Below are positions 1-9,413 of a stretch of DNA of 64,000 bases, one piece after another; position 1 is the stretch's first letter, and the number at the start of each line of letters is the position of its first letter. Under the pieces are notes generated by a model that saw nothing but the letters and a program-made list of their open reading frames with translations, searched no databases and was not told where the DNA came from. Position numbers and translations under genes: made by a program. The stretch covers positions 248,001-312,000 of the forward strand of contig NZ_CP049740.1 of NCBI RefSeq assembly GCF_011100465.1. Reading direction: 5' to 3'. The DNA comes from Jeotgalibaca arthritidis. Its GTDB lineage: Bacteria > Bacillota > Bacilli > Lactobacillales > Aerococcaceae.

Positions 1-187
1 CATCGTCTACTAGGGTTAAATTACCATCAGGTGTAAGGGCAGTTGGATTAGACTTCACTGGCTCATTAACTTCTGGAATAGTTGTAATTTCTTCCTCACC
101 ACCTCCTGCAAAGACTGCTGTTGAAAATGTGGTAAAGCAAAGCATAATTGTAAGCAAGGTAGCCAATATACGATTCTTATTCTTCAT
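1..187 (-). CDS. CD1107-family mobile element protein (DUF4366-like), 5' part only
   Basis: The minus strand opens with ATG at 187 and runs off the window edge, so only about 62 residues are visible. They begin with a basic start (MKNKNR), a hydrophobic stretch and an A-V-F-A-G cleavage-type site at about residue 27, so this is a secreted or surface protein. After the signal comes an acidic, proline-containing segment. By position next to a DUF4315 protein and the NlpC/P60 protein it matches the CD1107/DUF4366 family, which is thought to be a cell-surface component of the conjugation machine. The start overlaps the stop of the upstream DUF4315 gene. The family call rests mainly on context. 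Confidence 0.6.
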   Translation of the reverse strand, partial: MKNKNRILATLLTIMLCFTTFSTAVFAGGGEEEITTIPEVNEPVKSNPTALTPDGNLTLVDD

Positions 188-425
188 GACTTCTTTCCTC
201 CTGTCTTTCAATTAAAAAAGACGCATCACCCTTTTCACGATACGCCTTTAAAAATATAGCAAGTTCACTGGTATTCATTTTTGTACCACGGACAAGTTCT
301 ACAATTTCCGTGTTTTCAAGTTCTGTTTTCTGATTTTCAAGTTGTCTCAGTTTACTTTGTAAATCAGATATTTTTTCCTTTGTCTTTTTAATATCTGAAA
401 TAACTTTTTGTTTTTTCTTACTCAT
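177..425 (-). CDS. DUF4315 family protein
   Basis: An 82-residue, highly charged protein. Residues 1-45 are a Lys/Glu/Gln-rich coiled coil, followed by a short conserved-looking end (TSELAIFLKAYRE). Size, composition and place between the NlpC/P60 gene and the CD1107-like gene match DUF4315, a family found almost only in Clostridia-type conjugative transposons. Its molecular role is unknown. The ATG at 425 is chosen because a perfect AAGGAGG lies about 6 bases upstream; an in-frame TTG just before it is less likely. It overlaps the next gene by 11 bases, suggesting translational coupling. Confidence 0.8.
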   Translation of the reverse strand: MSKKKQKVISDIKKTKEKISDLQSKLRQLENQKTELENTEIVELVRGTKMNTSELAIFLKAYREKGDASFLIERQEERSHEE

Positions 426-436
426 CAAATTCCTCC

Positions 437-2197
437 TTAATTTAATCTTCCATAGGCATAGAAATGATCTGTCCAGTAGGAGCTATTAACTGAGGCATAT
501 TGTATGGGGTTGCCGCAATGGATCATCATACCATTTCCCACATAGATACCAACATGAGATACTGCACCACTACTTGCATAAGTGCCTGTAAAGAAAATAA
601 TATCTCCCGGCCTTGCTTCACTTGGTGGTATCTTAGCACATTGATTAAAAATACCTTGTGCCGTTGTCCTGCCAATGTTATAAACTCCCGATTGGTTCAG
701 TACCCAACACACAAAGCCTGAGCAATCAAAGCTGGTAGAGGGAGAACTACCACCCCATACATAAGGGTATCCCAAATACTTTTCAGCCTCTTTAATAAGA
801 GCAGCAAAGTCAGGGTCAGTCAGTGCATCTGGTGGTATATCATAGTCCGTATATTCACCCTTATTAGGAACATAAATATTTCCTGGAAATAAATAGGGCT
901 TATTACCCTGTGTTTCCATATAAACCTCAAACATTTCATATTGGTCTGTGGTTAAATTATTCGAGGCAATAATACTAATATCCTTATTCTTAAGTGTTAC
1001 ATGGAGAATATAATAATCATAGGGTACTTCTACTGTATAGGTGTCACTATGGGTATTGCCATCACTGTCAGTCCATGTATCCGTGCGTGTTTCTGTCCGA
1101 TAACGCACCTGTATTTCCTCATGGGTAGTTAAAGTATACTGCTCATTAAACAAGGCTTTTAACTCTGCCTGCACCTCTGACCTAGTGTAAACTTGTAGCT
1201 TTGCCGTTAGGTAGGAGGCTAGAGTAAAAGGGTTATGTCCAATTTCATCTAAATGATATTGGTATTCATCATAGCCTGGATATTCACTTTCTATATTATC
1301 AATTTCACCTTGCAGTTCTTTTTCCAGTTCTGCATAATCTTCATCTACGGCAATAATATCCTCATCTTCTGATGTGTAAGAAGTACCTACAACACTTTGA
1401 AGCCCACCCTCCAAGATAATGGAACAGGATGAAACAGCACTCATTAAAAATAAAAGTGCTAGCCCAATTCCAAGAATAATCAAGATGGCTTTATAGTTTT
1501 TAACAGCAAACTTTGTTATTTTCTCTGTTGTATCTGCTAGCTTTCCCACTGCTTTTTTAGTGTTTTTAACTGTCTCTTTGGTTGTTTTTGCACCCCTCCC
1601 ATATCTTTTTGCAACGTATTCCTTTTTAATTGCCTGTTTTTGTTGCCAACGGGAAATTGGATTAGTAGTAGGCTTTGGATTGTCTCCTAAATTCTTTTTA
1701 TAAAGATAGTTTACCTCTGCCTTAACTGTCTTTTTTTCTACCCTTGCAAGCTGTCTATAAGGTTTTAGCTTATGACTGTGATAACCACTTTTTATCCTAT
1801 TAGCTACAAATTCTCCACCTTGTTCTGTTTTATGTGCAGCTTCTACTCCTACATTATCTTCCTCACCCTCTCTAATTTTCTTATGAATTTTAGCAAGGAG
1901 TTCCCTTTGTGGTATGGTTTTTAATTTATGAGATAGCTTAGAAGGTGGTTTAGGTTTATCGCTCTCTTCAAAATATAAACGCACCCTTTCTTTGCCTGTT
2001 TTGGCATCAACGGTGCGTTTGGTAACTAAACTTTTCTTTTTAGGAATTTTCTCATGTGCCTTTTCTAATTTATCCCCTGCCTTTTCCGCTTTCTTTAATG
2101 GTTTTTCAAGATTAGGATCAACCCTTTCCTCTTCTGTAAAGGTAAGTCTGGATACCTTACCAGCAGGACGGAATGGTTTTTTACTTTTTCGACTCAT
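437..2197 (-). CDS. CD1108-type membrane-anchored NlpC/P60 peptidoglycan hydrolase
   Basis: 586 residues. Residues 1 to about 240 are a long basic cytoplasmic region. One membrane segment follows (AILIILGIGLALLFLMSAVS), then an extracellular linker of about 200 residues. The C-terminal 120 residues are an NlpC/P60 domain with the catalytic Cys in FDCSGF, the His in SHVGIY and a further His in MIHCGN. Such proteins open the cell wall locally so the conjugation channel can be built. The usual CwlT-like lysozyme domain is not apparent. The ATG at 2197 is preferred over one 30 bases upstream because AGGGGG lies directly before it and it then does not overlap virB4. Confidence 0.85.
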   Translation of the reverse strand: MSRKSKKPFRPAGKVSRLTFTEEERVDPNLEKPLKKAEKAGDKLEKAHEKIPKKKSLVTKRTVDAKTGKERVRLYFEESDKPKPPSKLSHKLKTIPQRELLAKIHKKIREGEEDNVGVEAAHKTEQGGEFVANRIKSGYHSHKLKPYRQLARVEKKTVKAEVNYLYKKNLGDNPKPTTNPISRWQQKQAIKKEYVAKRYGRGAKTTKETVKNTKKAVGKLADTTEKITKFAVKNYKAILIILGIGLALLFLMSAVSSCSIILEGGLQSVVGTSYTSEDEDIIAVDEDYAELEKELQGEIDNIESEYPGYDEYQYHLDEIGHNPFTLASYLTAKLQVYTRSEVQAELKALFNEQYTLTTHEEIQVRYRTETRTDTWTDSDGNTHSDTYTVEVPYDYYILHVTLKNKDISIIASNNLTTDQYEMFEVYMETQGNKPYLFPGNIYVPNKGEYTDYDIPPDALTDPDFAALIKEAEKYLGYPYVWGGSSPSTSFDCSGFVCWVLNQSGVYNIGRTTAQGIFNQCAKIPPSEARPGDIIFFTGTYASSGAVSHVGIYVGNGMMIHCGNPIQYASVNSSYWTDHFYAYGRLN

Positions 2198-2207
2198 AAA
2201 GCACCCC

Positions 2208-4607
2208 CTATTCCCCTTTAATTTCATTTGGTTTGGTAGTCATAATACCATATAACTCTGTATCTTTTGGAAACTTATCAGTAAAGGGCAATATTACATT
2301 TCCATAAAACAAAAGTCCTTCTCCCTCACCTGAATGAGTTACATAGGACAATTGATGGGGTGAAATATTAAGTTGTTTGGCAAGGATTTGCCTATCCCCT
2401 GATGCTTGATTAAGCATATAGATAAAGTCGGAGTTTTCAAAGATATTCTCTACTTCACGAGAGGATAGTAGGTCTTTCACATTTTGGGTAATACCTGTTG
2501 GAATACCTCCCCATTTTCTAAACCTTTTCCAAATCTCTACGCTATAGGCTGCTGTCTGTTCCTCTTTTAATAGTAAGTGGAACTCATCCATATAATACCT
2601 TGTTGAACGCTTTTCTGCACGGTTTACTGTTACCCTATTCCATACTTGGTCTTGCACCACCAACATACCTAGTTTTTTAAGCTGTTTTCCTAATTCCTTA
2701 ATGTCAAAGCAAACAAGGCGATTAGTTATATCTACATTGGTGCGATGATTAAATAGATTAAGGGAGCCTGTTACATAAATTTCAAGGGCAGCTCTTATAT
2801 GCTGTGCTTCTTTTTCTTCTTGATTTTCTAGTGCATCATATAAATCTTCTAATATTGGCATCTTTTCAGGAACAGGGTCTGCAAGATAATCTGCATAAAT
2901 TAATCGTACACATCTATCTATGATACTTTTTTCTACAGGCTTTAAACCATCTTTACCCCCTACAATTAACTCACATAAGGATAAGATAAAGTCTGATTTT
3001 AAAGATAAAGGATTTTCATCTTCAGAATAATTAAGATTAATATCCATAGGATTTACATAGTCAGGGGAAGTAGATGAAATCTTAATTACTTGCCCTTTTA
3101 GTCGGTTAACAAGGGGATAATACTCCGCTTCTGGATCACAAATAATAATGTCATCGGTGGTAATAAGAAAGATATTGGTAATCTCCCGCTTTGCTGAGAA
3201 GGATTTACCACTTCCCGGTGTTCCTAAGATTAAGCCATTGGGGTTTTTAAGTTTCTTACGGTCTACCATAATCAAATTGTTAGACAGGGCATTTAATCCG
3301 TAATATAAAGCCTCACCACTGGATTGAAATAACTCCTGTGTAGTAAAAGGCACAAATATTGCCGTAGCAGATGTGGTTAGACTTCTTTGTATCTCCACTT
3401 GATTTAGCCCAAGGGGCAGTGAGGATAAAAAGCCTTGTTCCTGCTGAAAATCTAGTCGCACCAACAGACAGTTATGTTTTTGGGCTATACCCGCCGCACC
3501 AAATACAATATTTTCAAGTTCCTGTTTCGTATCGGCTGTATTCATTACAAGGAATGTTAAAAGGAACATTCTCTCATTACGGCTTTGTAAGTCCTGTAAT
3601 AATTTCTTTGCTTCTGCTCCATAGGTAGCAAGGTCTGAAGGAATAATATCCATATCATATCCAGCCCTTACCGCCTTCTTTTGTTCTTCTATTTTCATCT
3701 TATCAAGGTCGGTTATTTTTCTTTTAATGGTCTTTATGGCCTTTGTCTGGTCTACAGATTGAATGTGCATGGTCAGCAAAAGATTACTCTCCATATCAAG
3801 AAAATCTGCTAATATACGGTCATTTAATTCAGGAGCAAGTATCTGTAGGAAGGACATGGCACCAAACTTATTGCCTGTTTTAAAACTTCTTCCTTCTCTA
3901 AATTCAAAGGAAGATGGAGCAATAAAGTCTTTAGTAGATAAGCCTGATGGTGCAAGCCATTTCCATTCAAAATTAAAGGGTACATTACCATCCATATGCA
4001 AGATATTATGGCATAGCTTTAGTCTTTCCTTCCCTTCTATAGAATCTACTACCACCCCTAATCTTTTAAATCCATTCCAGAGATCATTTTCAATACGCTC
4101 TAAACGGGGTTTTGCAATTTTTATACTGTCCGCTTCAATTCCAAAGGTCAGGTACTTGCTTTTCATTAAGCCATTATTCCCCTTGGCAAGTTGATTATGA
4201 AGCATCTGGGTATATTCAGTACGGATACTATCAAAATCATCTTCCTGTGATTTAATATGAATACTACTTTCATAATCCTTTGTATTAGCCGTCATATTAA
4301 GAAAGGAAAGCTGAAACTTAATAGAGCTATCAAAATAGTTAAGAAAATCGCACCAACTTTCAAAGATGGATGTTTTATCTTCATTTTGAGCAAGCTGATA
4401 GTTTATATCCTGAAAACGGATTGTTTTGGTATATAGCTTATCCGTTACCCTGCAAATCCCTTCAGGATACATACGCTCATAGGGGATGGTATCCTGTGCT
4501 GATTGTTCCTTTTTACTTTTCCCCCTTGCTCTTACTATTGCAGTATTAATTGCTCTTTTTTCTTCTCTTGTTAGCTTGGGACTGCCTTGATTTTGCTTTT
4601 TTAACAA
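2208..4607 (-). CDS. virB4: VirB4-like conjugation ATPase, CD1110 family
   Basis: 799 residues, full length for the family. Walker A is GTPGSGKS at residues 462-469, and the Walker B-type MDEFH lies in the C-terminal third. The N-terminal half is the membrane-proximal VirB4 domain. VirB4 proteins power assembly and substrate transfer of type IV secretion channels at the inner face of the membrane. Translation probably begins at the TTG at 4607, with GAGGAGG nine bases upstream. The first 62 bases lie within the prgI gene, an overlap typical of this transfer module. Confidence 0.92.
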   Translation of the reverse strand: MLKKQNQGSPKLTREEKRAINTAIVRARGKSKKEQSAQDTIPYERMYPEGICRVTDKLYTKTIRFQDINYQLAQNEDKTSIFESWCDFLNYFDSSIKFQLSFLNMTANTKDYESSIHIKSQEDDFDSIRTEYTQMLHNQLAKGNNGLMKSKYLTFGIEADSIKIAKPRLERIENDLWNGFKRLGVVVDSIEGKERLKLCHNILHMDGNVPFNFEWKWLAPSGLSTKDFIAPSSFEFREGRSFKTGNKFGAMSFLQILAPELNDRILADFLDMESNLLLTMHIQSVDQTKAIKTIKRKITDLDKMKIEEQKKAVRAGYDMDIIPSDLATYGAEAKKLLQDLQSRNERMFLLTFLVMNTADTKQELENIVFGAAGIAQKHNCLLVRLDFQQEQGFLSSLPLGLNQVEIQRSLTTSATAIFVPFTTQELFQSSGEALYYGLNALSNNLIMVDRKKLKNPNGLILGTPGSGKSFSAKREITNIFLITTDDIIICDPEAEYYPLVNRLKGQVIKISSTSPDYVNPMDINLNYSEDENPLSLKSDFILSLCELIVGGKDGLKPVEKSIIDRCVRLIYADYLADPVPEKMPILEDLYDALENQEEKEAQHIRAALEIYVTGSLNLFNHRTNVDITNRLVCFDIKELGKQLKKLGMLVVQDQVWNRVTVNRAEKRSTRYYMDEFHLLLKEEQTAAYSVEIWKRFRKWGGIPTGITQNVKDLLSSREVENIFENSDFIYMLNQASGDRQILAKQLNISPHQLSYVTHSGEGEGLLFYGNVILPFTDKFPKDTELYGIMTTKPNEIKGE

Positions 4608-4959
4608 TATACTTTACCTCCTCATCTAGCTGATTCTGCCTTATTATAAGGTTATAGAAGTTCTTTGTCTTATAAGGTCTGTATTTAGGTTTTATAAAAC
4701 GCACCTCAATATAGTGCTTTAAAATAACTTCCAGTGGTTGCCCGTGTTTTTCATATATGCCGAACATAAAAAATGGCAACATAGAAAAAATCATTATGAG
4801 TGTGGCACTACTGGTTCCTGTATTATCCTTCATAAGAAAAAATATTGGTAAGCCTACCACAAGGGCAATGGAAAAACATATCGATTGCCTTTTAGTAAGG
4901 TTAAACATTACCTTAGTTTTCACGGTACTTAAATCTTTCGGTATAGGTACATATGCCAT
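4546..4959 (-). CDS. prgI: PrgI family conjugation membrane protein
   Basis: 137 residues. The N-terminal MAYVPIPKDLSTVKTK is the signature start of PrgI/TcpE-like proteins. Two hydrophobic segments follow (about 28-45 and 52-68), then a basic C-terminal tail rich in Lys and Arg. PrgI is a VirB3-like subunit that sits in the membrane and partners with VirB4, encoded directly downstream and overlapping. It starts at ATG 4959 with an AAAGGAGG site. Confidence 0.88.
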   Translation of the reverse strand: MAYVPIPKDLSTVKTKVMFNLTKRQSICFSIALVVGLPIFFLMKDNTGTSSATLIMIFSMLPFFMFGIYEKHGQPLEVILKHYIEVRFIKPKYRPYKTKNFYNLIIRQNQLDEEVKYIVKKAKSRQSQANKRRKKSN

Positions 4960-4989
4960 AAAATCCTCCTTTCCATTTAGCTTTTTATT

Positions 4990-5859
4990 TTAATGGGAAC
5001 TAAAAATACTCTTTGCCAATGAGCCTGTCTTAAACAGGGTAAAGCAAAGTAAAACTGTATAGCCTACACAAGTCCATATTGCTCCCATAATATCAGCATC
5101 TGTAGCAATGGATTGTACCAAGACTGCGTAAATCCCTACACATACCATAATGAGAAAGGCTTGGAAGCCAAGAGCAAACATGGATTTTAAATAGTTTTGT
5201 CCCATACTGCCCCACTCCCTATTTGCCATTGTAGCAAAGGGAATAGGTGCAAGGGATGTCATTAAATATATCTCTACCATTCGCCCATAGATGACTACAA
5301 AAATACAGATGGTAAGTGCATTCATGGTAAATCCAACAAACATGCTTTGTAACCATAAGCCAAAGAGAGGTCCAAGTTCCATTGCCAAAAGCCGTGTTTC
5401 CATATCTGCTATGGCAGAACTTATATCTATATTGGTATCGCTAATAATAACACCAGCTGCACCTGAGACAACATGCTGGGACAAATCAAAAATTCCCATA
5501 ATGATATTAAAGGTGTTGGTTATTATCATTACTGCCACAAAGGTTTTAAATATCCATTTGAAGAACATAAAGGTTTCAAAGTCATGCATATTATTCTTTT
5601 CTATGATCATTTGTATTAGTTCGTAGCACATGATAAAGGTCAAGATAATGCCGGCAATAGGAATAATCACTGTTTCGGAGAGGTTTTGTATCATGGAAAA
5701 GACACCGCCATTCCATACTGACGGTGTCATTCCTACTTCACCTGCGATTTCGCCAACCTTTTGGTTGACATTATCGAACATCCCCGACAAGTTATCCGTT
5801 ATACCGCCAACTAATAGCTCCGTGAGCCACTGGGTAATACTGTCGATGATGCTTTGCAT
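4990..5859 (-). CDS. VirB6/TrbL-like conjugation membrane protein, CD1112 family
   Basis: 289 residues with about six hydrophobic segments between residues 60 and 280 and an amphipathic N-terminus (QSIIDSITQWLTELLVGGI). This profile, and its position between Maff2 and PrgI, identify it as the polytopic channel protein equivalent to VirB6/TrbL in Tn1549-type elements. It probably forms part of the membrane translocation pore. It is separated from maff2 by 11 bases and from prgI by 30, so it is in the transfer operon. Confidence 0.87.
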   Translation of the reverse strand: MQSIIDSITQWLTELLVGGITDNLSGMFDNVNQKVGEIAGEVGMTPSVWNGGVFSMIQNLSETVIIPIAGIILTFIMCYELIQMIIEKNNMHDFETFMFFKWIFKTFVAVMIITNTFNIIMGIFDLSQHVVSGAAGVIISDTNIDISSAIADMETRLLAMELGPLFGLWLQSMFVGFTMNALTICIFVVIYGRMVEIYLMTSLAPIPFATMANREWGSMGQNYLKSMFALGFQAFLIMVCVGIYAVLVQSIATDADIMGAIWTCVGYTVLLCFTLFKTGSLAKSIFSSH

Positions 5860-5870
5860 AGTATCTTACC

Positions 5871-6086
5871 TTAACCAAATAACCCTGAAAGAAGGGGTAC
5901 AAGGGTCATGCCAATCAGTGCTACGCCACCGCCTGCCATGAGTTGTTTCATCCCTTGAGATTTTGCACCAGGGTTATCATTACCATAACCTTCTAAAAGA
6001 TTAATAACTCCCCAGATACCAAGTCCTGCACCAAGAGCAATAACCAATGTCTGTAATACATCTACTGCTGAATTAAAAAATTCCAT
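5871..6086 (-). CDS. Maff2 family small membrane protein
   Basis: 71 residues with two hydrophobic helices around a loop containing GYGNDNPGAKSQGMKQL, then a glycine-rich second helix. This is the standard form of the Maff2 family, a pilin-like or VirB2-like small subunit found next to VirD4 and VirB6 in Clostridia-type conjugative transposons. It starts at ATG 6086 after AGGAGG. Whether it polymerises is not known from sequence. Confidence 0.88.
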   Translation of the reverse strand: MEFFNSAVDVLQTLVIALGAGLGIWGVINLLEGYGNDNPGAKSQGMKQLMAGGGVALIGMTLVPLLSGLFG

Positions 6087-6140
6087 AAGAAATCCTCCTA
6101 TTTTTTATTTTGGGTAATAAAATAACCGCTATTATGCGGT

Positions 6141-7904
6141 TTAACTTTCATCTGCAATGTCTATTTCATAAACATCAAAAACCTCACTAGATTTTACTTT
6201 TAATTTTGTGGACAGATATTTTTCAATGTTAAAGGTGTTTCTTTTATCAAAGTCCGATAAGTATTTGTAATTAGGATGCTTTGTAATGTCATACTTATCT
6301 GATAGAAATGGGCGAACACCCCTTAGCTGTAAAATGCACTTGCCTCCATCCATAACCGCAAGTTCATCCATACTCATAAGCTCCTTTCCCAGCTTTTGAT
6401 AATTAAGCCCATAGCTCCTTTGGGAACCTCTTGTGTCCGAAATATTGAACATATCAATAGTTTCTTTTCCAAGGGTTTCTGATAAATCCTTGAGAGTGGT
6501 TTTTTCCTTACCACCAAGGAAGATCATACTGTCGCAATTGCCGATAATGGTATCCGCATTGTCCTTATATAAAGCCTTTAACTGACTTTGTGCCTGTAAT
6601 ACAAGACAAGCTGAAATCTCTCTTGAACGAATGGTAGCCATTAACTTTTCTAGTTTTGGAATCTGCCCAATATTTGCTGCTTCATCAATCAGGCATCTTA
6701 CATGGATGGGAAGCCTTCCACCATATACATCATCTGCCCTATCACAAAGTAAATTGAAAAGTTGAGTATATGCCATTGATACCAAGAAATTAAAGGTGTC
6801 ATCTGTATCACTGATGATAATAAACAAGGCTGTTTTTCTGTCCCCTAAAGTATCTAGTTCCATTTCATCATAGGCAGTAATTTCTCTTAATTCCCTAATA
6901 TCAAAGGGAGCTAGTCTTGCTCCGCAGGATATAAGAATAGATTTAGCAGTTTTACCTGCTGCTAACTTATATTTCTTGTACTGCCTAACCGCAAAATGCT
7001 CTGGGTCTTTTTCTTCCAAGGCATCAAACATTAAGTCTACTGGATTTTTAAAGTCCTCATCATCTTCCCTTACCTCAGATGCATTGATAAATTCAATAAG
7101 GGTAGAGAAGTTCTGCTCATCCTCTGGAGCCTCAAAATAGATATAGCCAATAAGGGCAGTATAGAGCAAAGTTTCTGCTTTTACCCAAAAATCATCACCT
7201 GCCTTCCCATCTCCTTTTGTATTGGCAATAAGTGTAGTAACCAGTTTCAAAATATCTTTTTCACTTTTAATATAGGCAAAGGGATTATAGTGCATAGACT
7301 TTTTAAAATTGATGGTGTTAAGAATCTTAATTTTATATCCCCTACGCTGTAACAACTTCCCGCACTCCACCACAATACTGCCCTTTGGATCAGTAACCAC
7401 ATAGGAACTATGACACTGCATCAGATTTGGCTTTAACCAGAATCTTGTTTTACCTGAACCAGAGCCGCCTACTATTAACACATTTTTATTTCGTGAGTTC
7501 TTTGGATTTTTAGGGCGGTTAGACATCATAAGCCTTTCTGTTTCAGTTAATATCACATTATTTTGGAATACGGGGTCTTGAAAAGGGTGAATATCCTCCC
7601 TGTTGCCCCAACGAGCAGAGCCGTACTCTATCCCTTTTCTATATTTCTTAGCATTCTTACCCTTTAGATAAACTACAAGACGAATAGTAAGAGCTATAGC
7701 TATACCAAATAGCAAGTCTTTTGGGTTTAAACTTGGAAGTGGGTTATCAAATGCTAACCTAAAGCCATTCATTAGATTTAGAATCTTCTGTCCCATATCA
7801 TATCCAAAGGCAAGTCTCCATGCCTGTGATACCTTGGTAAAAAACAAGGCAAGAAATAGATAAGGGATATTTAGAATTAGTATTTTTTTTAGTCTTGTAT
7901 TCAT
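6141..7904 (-). CDS. virD4: VirD4-like type IV coupling protein, CD1115 family
   Basis: 587 residues. Two N-terminal membrane segments (about 8-25 and 62-80) precede a cytoplasmic motor domain with Walker A GGSGSGKT (about residue 146) and Walker B-type CLIDEAANIG, followed by the conserved RSREISACLVLQAQSQL. The coupling protein brings the relaxase-DNA complex to the secretion channel and pumps DNA through. Its ATG overlaps the stop of the upstream pcfB gene by four bases, showing tight coupling. Confidence 0.93.
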   Translation of the reverse strand: MNTRLKKILILNIPYLFLALFFTKVSQAWRLAFGYDMGQKILNLMNGFRLAFDNPLPSLNPKDLLFGIAIALTIRLVVYLKGKNAKKYRKGIEYGSARWGNREDIHPFQDPVFQNNVILTETERLMMSNRPKNPKNSRNKNVLIVGGSGSGKTRFWLKPNLMQCHSSYVVTDPKGSIVVECGKLLQRRGYKIKILNTINFKKSMHYNPFAYIKSEKDILKLVTTLIANTKGDGKAGDDFWVKAETLLYTALIGYIYFEAPEDEQNFSTLIEFINASEVREDDEDFKNPVDLMFDALEEKDPEHFAVRQYKKYKLAAGKTAKSILISCGARLAPFDIRELREITAYDEMELDTLGDRKTALFIIISDTDDTFNFLVSMAYTQLFNLLCDRADDVYGGRLPIHVRCLIDEAANIGQIPKLEKLMATIRSREISACLVLQAQSQLKALYKDNADTIIGNCDSMIFLGGKEKTTLKDLSETLGKETIDMFNISDTRGSQRSYGLNYQKLGKELMSMDELAVMDGGKCILQLRGVRPFLSDKYDITKHPNYKYLSDFDKRNTFNIEKYLSTKLKVKSSEVFDVYEIDIADES

Positions 7905-8377
7905 AAGCTCTGCCCCCTATCTTTACTTTTCACCCTATCTGTGACTGTGTTCTTCACAAGCTGGGTAAACTTTTTAAGCTGTGAAATTACGGAAGGTCTT
8001 TCTGCTCTTTTTACCATTTTAGCTGTAAAATCCGTAAATGCGGCAGTAATGGCATCTGCATCCCTGCCCTTGAAAAAGACAAGATATTTAGATGGCTTTA
8101 CACTTCTATCTTTCTTAATGGCAAAATCTACACCGTATTTTCTTGCTGATCTTTCAAAGCTTTTAATGTTTTTATCTGTAATCTCAATATTAGTCATTCC
8201 TGCATTTTGCCTGGCAAGGTCTTTAAGGCTTTGCTTGCCTTGGGGAATTCCAGGGTAGTTTTTCTTATCCTTACGCCATGCTAAATATTTTAAAATAGAT
8301 GCCTTTAAACTTCTTGCCGTAAGCTTTGTACCGCTTATCACAAGTGCTACTGTTCTATTTTCTACTTCTTCCTGCAT
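7901..8377 (-). CDS. pcfB: PcfB family protein (DUF3801)
   Basis: 158 residues, basic and soluble, starting MQEEVENRTVALVISGTKLT, which is typical of PcfB proteins of conjugative elements. In the enterococcal pCF10 system PcfB interacts with the coupling protein; here it is encoded directly upstream of, and overlaps, virD4. A conserved block around residues 60-115 resembles a DNA- or nucleotide-handling domain, but no catalytic motif is clear. It starts at ATG 8377 with GGGAGGAG upstream. Confidence 0.85.
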   Translation of the reverse strand: MQEEVENRTVALVISGTKLTARSLKASILKYLAWRKDKKNYPGIPQGKQSLKDLARQNAGMTNIEITDKNIKSFERSARKYGVDFAIKKDRSVKPSKYLVFFKGRDADAITAAFTDFTAKMVKRAERPSVISQLKKFTQLVKNTVTDRVKSKDRGQSL

Positions 8378-8452
8378 AGGAAGCTCCTCCCTTCTGTTTT
8401 TGACATAGAAAAAGGCATTTTGTAATCCTTTCGTATCAGGTACAAAATGCCT

Positions 8453-9382
8453 TTAGGGGTTTCTGTTTAAATCATGATTTACCAATGCTGAGTAATAACT
8501 ATCTATAGTTGATGGTGCATTAAACAAGGTAGCAAGTAAATACCTTCTGATGTTACGGATGTAGGTAGTGGTCTTATCAAGACATTCAAAGACATAGTCA
8601 ATGTGCAGACAATTTATCCTTAGTAACTTTTCTTTTACAAGTTGTGCTGGGTAATCATCCCCAGCAACATTGATGGTGGCTTTTGTGGAACATAGAGTTT
8701 CTACCATTAGGTCTACGATTTCATCTAAACGCTCGCGGTTATGATTATTCTTGATATATTCATATTCAATGTTTTTCAAAACTATTTTTTTAATTTCTGC
8801 TAGGCTATCATATCCTATCCCATCATATCTCATCTTTTTTTCTTGTGGCTCTTTATTTGATTGATACGGATTTGATGGATAAGGATTTAATACCTCCGTA
8901 TTTAATAAATCAGTATTTAATGAATTAGTATTTAATATATTAGTACTTAATTGGTGGGGGTTTTCCAAGGTAGGCTCATCCTGTTTAGGTTTTTCCAATA
9001 TTGGTTTATCCTGCTCTGGGTTATCCAAGATGGGATTATCCAGTATTGGATTTTCCCCTTTAGGTGGAGTATCTCCAGTACCAAGGGTTTGGGGCTGTTC
9101 AAAAATGGTATATTCTGTAGTAGTCAGTTGTCCTTTTTCATTCCTTAACCGTCTACGAACAACATAGCCATTAGTCTCCAATTCCTTTATCCCACTGTTA
9201 ATACTATCTATGCCATCCTTACATATCATAGAAAGTCCCTTAGTCGTATAATCCCAATTCTCTGGTAAAGAAAGCATCAGGGATAATAAGCCTTTTGCTT
9301 TTAAGGAAAGGTCTGTATTTCTTAAATGATGGTTTGACATCACTGTATAATCCCTTGTTTTTTCTACTCTAAAAACTGCCAT
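8453..9382 (-). CDS. Replication initiator-like winged-helix protein (RepA_N / DUF6017 type)
   Basis: 309 residues. Residues 1-100 form a winged-helix domain (YTVMSNHHLRNTDLSLKAKG, then a helix around MICKDGIDSINSGIKELETNGY) seen in RepA_N-like and DnaD-like proteins of Firmicutes plasmids and ICEs. The middle is low-complexity, with repeated Asn-Pro/Lys-Pro units followed by NILNTNSLNTDLLNTEVLN. The C-terminal 110 residues match the DUF6017-like domain. It probably supports element replication after excision. ATG 9382 follows AGAGGTGA. The repeat-rich middle could change length by slippage. Confidence 0.75.
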   Translation of the reverse strand: MAVFRVEKTRDYTVMSNHHLRNTDLSLKAKGLLSLMLSLPENWDYTTKGLSMICKDGIDSINSGIKELETNGYVVRRRLRNEKGQLTTTEYTIFEQPQTLGTGDTPPKGENPILDNPILDNPEQDKPILEKPKQDEPTLENPHQLSTNILNTNSLNTDLLNTEVLNPYPSNPYQSNKEPQEKKMRYDGIGYDSLAEIKKIVLKNIEYEYIKNNHNRERLDEIVDLMVETLCSTKATINVAGDDYPAQLVKEKLLRINCLHIDYVFECLDKTTTYIRNIRRYLLATLFNAPSTIDSYYSALVNHDLNRNP

Positions 9383-9413
9383 CTCTATCACCTCTTTTCC
9401 TGCTTATATTTAT

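Noticed and set aside
3371-4194. Plus-strand ORFs opposite virB4
   Set aside because: They are shadows of the virB4 coding strand without ribosome-binding sites.
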